From NCBI GenBank assembly GCA_019417975.1, contig DYCT01000044.1:1-10517 (forward strand): a DNA stretch of 10,517 nucleotides. The letters are read 5' to 3'. Below the pieces are notes generated by a model. It was not told where the DNA came from. It did no database searches and saw only the letters and a list, made by a program, of their open reading frames with translations. The stretch comes from Bacteroides sp. GTDB lineage: Bacteria; Bacteroidota; Bacteroidia; Bacteroidales; Bacteroidaceae. Of this stretch, positions 7,831-10,517 are shown piece by piece. Within the stretch, counting starts at the first letter, position 1. Each line of letters starts with the position of its first letter. The position numbers and the translations under genes are program-made.

Positions 7831-7906
7831 AACCGTAAAGTATCCTAAGATACTTCGCGAAATATCTTAAGATACTTGGCCATTTATCTTAGGATACTTT
7901 GCGGTT
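7831..7906. repeat. Large inverted repeat enclosing the first three palindromes
   Basis: The left arm 7831-7852 and right arm 7885-7906 are reverse complements over 22 positions, except one that would be a G-U wobble in RNA. The arms enclose a 32-nt loop containing the second, self-palindromic unit. The C in TATCCTAAGATA of unit 1 is matched by the G in TATCTTAGGATA of unit 3, so the variants are complementary. The structure could form a long hairpin in RNA or a cruciform in DNA. No T-run follows on either strand, so it is not a classical terminator. Confidence 0.8.
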
Positions 7907-7921
7907 TATCTTAAGATACTT
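7838..7921. repeat. Tandem array of four 18-bp near-palindromes, 22-bp period
   Basis: Units are at 7838-7855 (AAGTATCCTAAGATACTT), 7860-7877 (AAATATCTTAAGATACTT), 7882-7899 (ATTTATCTTAGGATACTT) and 7904-7921 (GTTTATCTTAAGATACTT). The spacers are CGCG, GGCC and TGCG, so the period is exactly 22 bp, about two helical turns, which places every unit on the same face of the DNA. Each unit is a palindrome or near-palindrome with core TATCTTAAGATA; all share TATCYTARGATACTT. The array sits between the 3' ends of convergent genes, not upstream of a gene. It could be a REP-like element, a protein-binding array or an mRNA 3'-end structure; the sequence alone does not decide. Confidence 0.93.
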
Positions 7922-7976
7922 GGTGGAAAGACTAAAAATGCCCTTCTGGGTGCTTCTGGATGCCTTCCCTGAAATT

Positions 7977-8651
7977 TTAGCGAGTGATATCGAAGAGATA
8001 GGTCAATCGTACAGAAATGTTGCTGTGGGCCGAGCGCTCGAAGTAATCTTTTTTTGAATTATTGAAGAAGTCGGCCAGACCGAAATAATAGCGTCCTTCG
8101 AGTAGGAAGTTACCGGCTTTGGAACGTATTTCCAGCCCCCCACCTCCGGCAATTCCGTAGTCGAATCGTCGTTCTGCCATTTTCCCGTGTTGCTTGTAGC
8201 CTAACTCTTGCCAGTTACCATCACATTCTTCTTTCTCATTGAGCAGAAAGCCGAGTTGTGGACCGGCATTGATGAAAAACTGAGCTCCTCTTTCTTTTCC
8301 AAAAGCCAAATGTGCCAATAGGGGTAATTCCAAGTAATTCATTTTACGTTGGTAGCTATAGGGCAGGTCTTCCGGGTCTTCTTTCCAGCCACGTTGGGCA
8401 TAGTTGAGCTCCATCTGTATTCCGCATATCATGGCGAAGTATTTTTCGGAGATGTAGCGAGCGGTAAATCCGAAGCTGGGAGCCAATTGCATTTTTTCTT
8501 TGACTCTGACTTCTGAAGAAAAAGATACTTGGTTCAACATCAGACCTCCGTTGAAACCAATGGCCCAGTTGTTGCGTAAATCGCCTATCTGAGCCGAAGC
8601 GTTTATTCCGGCAACCAATAATAATCCGGTAAGCAGTAATCGAATTTTCAT
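7977..8651 (-). CDS. PorT-like outer-membrane beta-barrel protein
   Basis: This gene encodes 224 residues. The signal peptide MKIRLLLTGLLLVAGINASA is probably cleaved before QIGDL. The mature protein is built of amphipathic strands: WAIGFNGGLMLNQVSF, FGFTARYISEKYFAMICGIQMELNYAQRGW, MNYLELPLLAHLAFG, QFFINAGPQLGFLLN, YGIAGGGGLEIR, FLLEGRYYFGLADFF and SNISVRLTYLFDITR. The NYLELPLLA ... NAGPQLGFLL pattern is characteristic of the PorT/outer-membrane beta-barrel (PF13568-like) family of Bacteroidetes. Its ATG directly follows the TAA of the upstream LysM gene (TAAATG), so translation is likely coupled and the two products probably act together. The PorT name here reflects family resemblance only and does not show a role in type IX secretion. 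Confidence 0.85.
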   Translation of the reverse strand: MKIRLLLTGLLLVAGINASAQIGDLRNNWAIGFNGGLMLNQVSFSSEVRVKEKMQLAPSFGFTARYISEKYFAMICGIQMELNYAQRGWKEDPEDLPYSYQRKMNYLELPLLAHLAFGKERGAQFFINAGPQLGFLLNEKEECDGNWQELGYKQHGKMAERRFDYGIAGGGGLEIRSKAGNFLLEGRYYFGLADFFNNSKKDYFERSAHSNISVRLTYLFDITR

Positions 8652-10442
8652 TTAATCAAAGTCGAGTTTAACCAGTTCGTAATTGGAAGTAAAGTGCACG
8701 AAAAATACTTTGCGGTTGATGAATCCGCCCCAGTTGTTGACACGTTCGAATTTGAAGCCGGTCTGGATAGGGGTCACTTGTACATCGCGGATGTTTTTCT
8801 CGAAGGTTTCACCGTATTGCGACAATGCTTTCAGAAAGAAATAACCGGTGTCGAAGCCGAGCATGCCAAATTTCGGAAAACTGTTTACCATGTCTTTACC
8901 ATACCAGCGGCGGTAGCTGTGGGTGAAGTTTATAGCCGAAGGGAACAGGTTGTTGGTATAGAATGAAGAGTAAAAATACGTATCCAGTTCGTAGAAGCTC
9001 TCCAAATGGTCTTTGGTGTATGTTTGCCATTCGGGATAGCCGAAGAGCGAGATGTGTTGCTCGGGGTTTTCGCGTCTTAACACAATCAGTTGTGGCAGTG
9101 TTTTGGTGAGAAGGGTATTGCTTCCCGAAGTCGGGATGAAGATATTGTCTTTTTCCTGATTCAATTTTGTCTTTAAATCGGCAGGAGTCGCATCGGCTGT
9201 TATGTTTTGGTAAGCAATGCCGTGTGCCTCCAGCTCCTGTTTCAGTCCGTCTATAAATTCAGCCTTTTCATTGTCTCTCTTTGCTGCTTCCAGGAAGATG
9301 ATGTTTGCGTTGCTGAATTTTCGCATGAAGTGTTCGTACACTTCCGAGTACAGATACGATTGAGGCGTATTAATCTGATACACATTGGGTGTATTGAATA
9401 CGGTGCTTCCTTTTGAGGTAAACGGAATGACCAGATGAATGTCGTTTTTCTTGGCAAACTCGGCCAATGGCTGGATGTGGCTGGTGTGCATCGGACCGAA
9501 GATGATGTGCATGTCTTTAAGCTCTTTTTTCTCTAAGAGCGGGCGGATGGAGCTTTTTTCACCACCGGAGTTGTAGACATAGAGTTCCATCGACACGCCT
9601 TTTCGCTTGAGGCTGTCGGCAGCCATTAGGAATCCTTCGTAGTATTCTGTCATTCGCATACTTTCCGGACTATGTGCATCTTCCGAAGTGAATGGTAAAA
9701 TGATAGCAGCCCGGATGGTAGAAATGCGTTTCTTTTGTTCTTCATTGCTTGCAAAAAGTTCGGTGTTGCTTTTTCCGGCTTCGGTCGTAATCTGCGATTG
9801 AGCAGTTGTGTTCGACCCATTTTTAGAGTAGGGGATGCAGAGATACATTCCTTTCTTCATACCGTCTTTCAGTTCCGGATTGGCAGCCATGAGCTCTTCT
9901 TTACTGATGCCGTATGCCCGGCTGACACTGTATATGGTCTCTTTCTTTGCTACTTTATGAATATCGCGACAGCGTGAGCTACCATCACGTTTGTTGGCTG
10001 GCTGTGTCTGTGGTGTCTCCTTTGCCTCTTGTTCCGACTCGGCTACAGGGATAACTATCACTTGACCGATTTTAAAATTGCTGGCACTCAAACCCGGATT
10101 TGCTTCGCATATCTTTTTGGCGGTGATACCATATTTGACAGTCAGCTGATAGAGCGTTTCCTGTGCTTGTATGGTATGGAATATACCGGTGTGGTGCTGC
10201 CGGCTTTGGGGGATGCGCAGTGTCTGCCCGGCTATAATTGCTTTTTCGCATCCCGGATTGAGCCGGATAATATCATTTTGTGTCACTCCATACATGCTGG
10301 CGATGGAATAAAGGCTTTGTCCTTTCAGCACGGTATGTGAGAAATACGAGTCGGTAATCGCTTTGTTTTCTTGAGCTGATGTGCCGGTAAAGGGCACGCT
10401 GAGCAGTAGCCAAACGGCTATCAAACCATTTATTAATTTCAT
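8652..10442 (-). CDS. Secreted protein with three LysM domains and a periplasmic-binding-like domain
   Basis: This gene encodes 596 residues from ATG 10442. An in-frame ATG at 10484 would place 14 residues before the signal peptide and overlap the promoter element, so it is rejected. The signal peptide MKLINGLIAVWLLLSVPFTGTSA is followed by three LysM peptidoglycan-binding modules: about 36-78 (HTVLKGQSLYSIASMYGV...LRIP), 88-132 (FHTIQAQETLYQLTVKYGI...VIVIP) and 161-204 (IHKVAKKETIYSVSRAYGI...YLCIP). A polar linker leads to a domain at about 244-596 resembling a type 1 periplasmic binding protein (RAAIILPFTSED, EYYEGFLMAADSLKRKG, IIFGPMHTSHIQPLAEFAKKNDIHLVIPFTSKG). It is probably anchored to the cell wall in the periplasm; LpoA-like regulation of wall synthesis or ligand sensing are possibilities. 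It is the first gene of an operon with the PorT-like barrel. Confidence 0.92.
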   Translation of the reverse strand: MKLINGLIAVWLLLSVPFTGTSAQENKAITDSYFSHTVLKGQSLYSIASMYGVTQNDIIRLNPGCEKAIIAGQTLRIPQSRQHHTGIFHTIQAQETLYQLTVKYGITAKKICEANPGLSASNFKIGQVIVIPVAESEQEAKETPQTQPANKRDGSSRCRDIHKVAKKETIYSVSRAYGISKEELMAANPELKDGMKKGMYLCIPYSKNGSNTTAQSQITTEAGKSNTELFASNEEQKKRISTIRAAIILPFTSEDAHSPESMRMTEYYEGFLMAADSLKRKGVSMELYVYNSGGEKSSIRPLLEKKELKDMHIIFGPMHTSHIQPLAEFAKKNDIHLVIPFTSKGSTVFNTPNVYQINTPQSYLYSEVYEHFMRKFSNANIIFLEAAKRDNEKAEFIDGLKQELEAHGIAYQNITADATPADLKTKLNQEKDNIFIPTSGSNTLLTKTLPQLIVLRRENPEQHISLFGYPEWQTYTKDHLESFYELDTYFYSSFYTNNLFPSAINFTHSYRRWYGKDMVNSFPKFGMLGFDTGYFFLKALSQYGETFEKNIRDVQVTPIQTGFKFERVNNWGGFINRKVFFVHFTSNYELVKLDFD

Positions 10443-10481
10443 GGATTTCTGTTGTGTCTTGTATATTAAAATAACGAGGAA

Positions 10482-10509
10482 CAAAGGTACGAAAAAGGAT
10501 TTTATTCAC
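10482..10509 (-). promoter_or_regulatory. Probable Bacteroides-type promoter of the LysM-PorT operon
   Basis: On the - strand TACCTTTG (10489-10482) matches the -7 consensus TAnnTTTG exactly and lies about 40 nt upstream of ATG 10442. The expected -33 TTG is only weakly present as TGTG near 10510-10507, at a spacing of about 17 nt, shorter than usual. The -7 match is clear; the full promoter is less certain. Confidence 0.6.
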
Positions 10510-10517
10510 ATTATATA

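Noticed and set aside
7838..7921. CRISPR array
   Set aside because: The spacers are only 4 bp and the units are self-palindromes; there are no cas genes.
7944..7963. Two adjacent 10-nt direct repeats, TTCTGGGTGC and TTCTGGATGC, near a short CCC-AGAA-GGG hairpin on the - strand
   Set aside because: The repeat has only two copies, and the 3-bp stem before a T5 run is too weak to call a terminator for the PorT-like gene.
8522..8532. AAGATACTTGG inside the PorT-like gene, matching the right half of the palindromic units
   Set aside because: Only a half-site is present, in coding sequence, with no palindrome or spacing; chance is the simplest explanation.

Overview
The window looks like the chromosome of a gut-type Bacteroidales, most likely Bacteroides/Phocaeicola. 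Evidence: Bacteroidetes-specific families (Omp28-type lipoprotein, PorT-like barrel, DUF4293, the short omega/Rpb6-like protein), A/T-rich ribosome-binding regions without Shine-Dalgarno motifs, and promoters matching the Bacteroides -7 consensus TAnnTTTG. The genus is an inference; there is no rRNA to fix it. Nearly all of it is ordinary chromosomal sequence. I see no tRNA, rRNA, transposase, phage gene or CRISPR array.

Bases 1-3742 (+ strand) are the end of a tight envelope operon. It holds a TlpA-like thioredoxin missing its N-terminus (WCKPC motif), a 591-residue outer-membrane barrel candidate (DUF6029-like), an Omp28-type lipoprotein with a thioredoxin-like CPNC motif, and a secreted protein with a type IX-secretion-like C-terminal sorting domain. 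Gaps are 4, 3 and about 30 nt. All four proteins carry paired cysteines, so a shared thiol-redox or secreted-protein maturation role is plausible but unproven. A bidirectional hairpin terminator at about 3772-3804 separates this operon from uvrB, which runs the opposite way.

Bases 3810-5834 (- strand) encode UvrB, the damage-verifying subunit of nucleotide excision repair. Divergent from it, bases 6037-7720 (+ strand) encode BamD, the omega-like RNA polymerase subunit and a four-helix DUF4293 membrane protein. A good Bacteroides-type promoter lies just upstream of bamD, and terminators follow the omega gene and the DUF4293 gene.

Bases 7721-7976 are the gap between convergent genes. Beyond the terminator it contains the most unusual feature here: four 18-bp near-palindromes (core TATCTTAAGATA) at an exact 22-bp period, with three of them nested in a larger inverted repeat.

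Bases 7977-10442 (- strand) form a two-gene operon: a secreted protein with three LysM domains joined to a periplasmic-binding-protein-like domain, and a PorT-like outer-membrane barrel whose ATG directly follows the upstream TAA. A TAnnTTTG promoter element lies upstream, near the right edge of the window.
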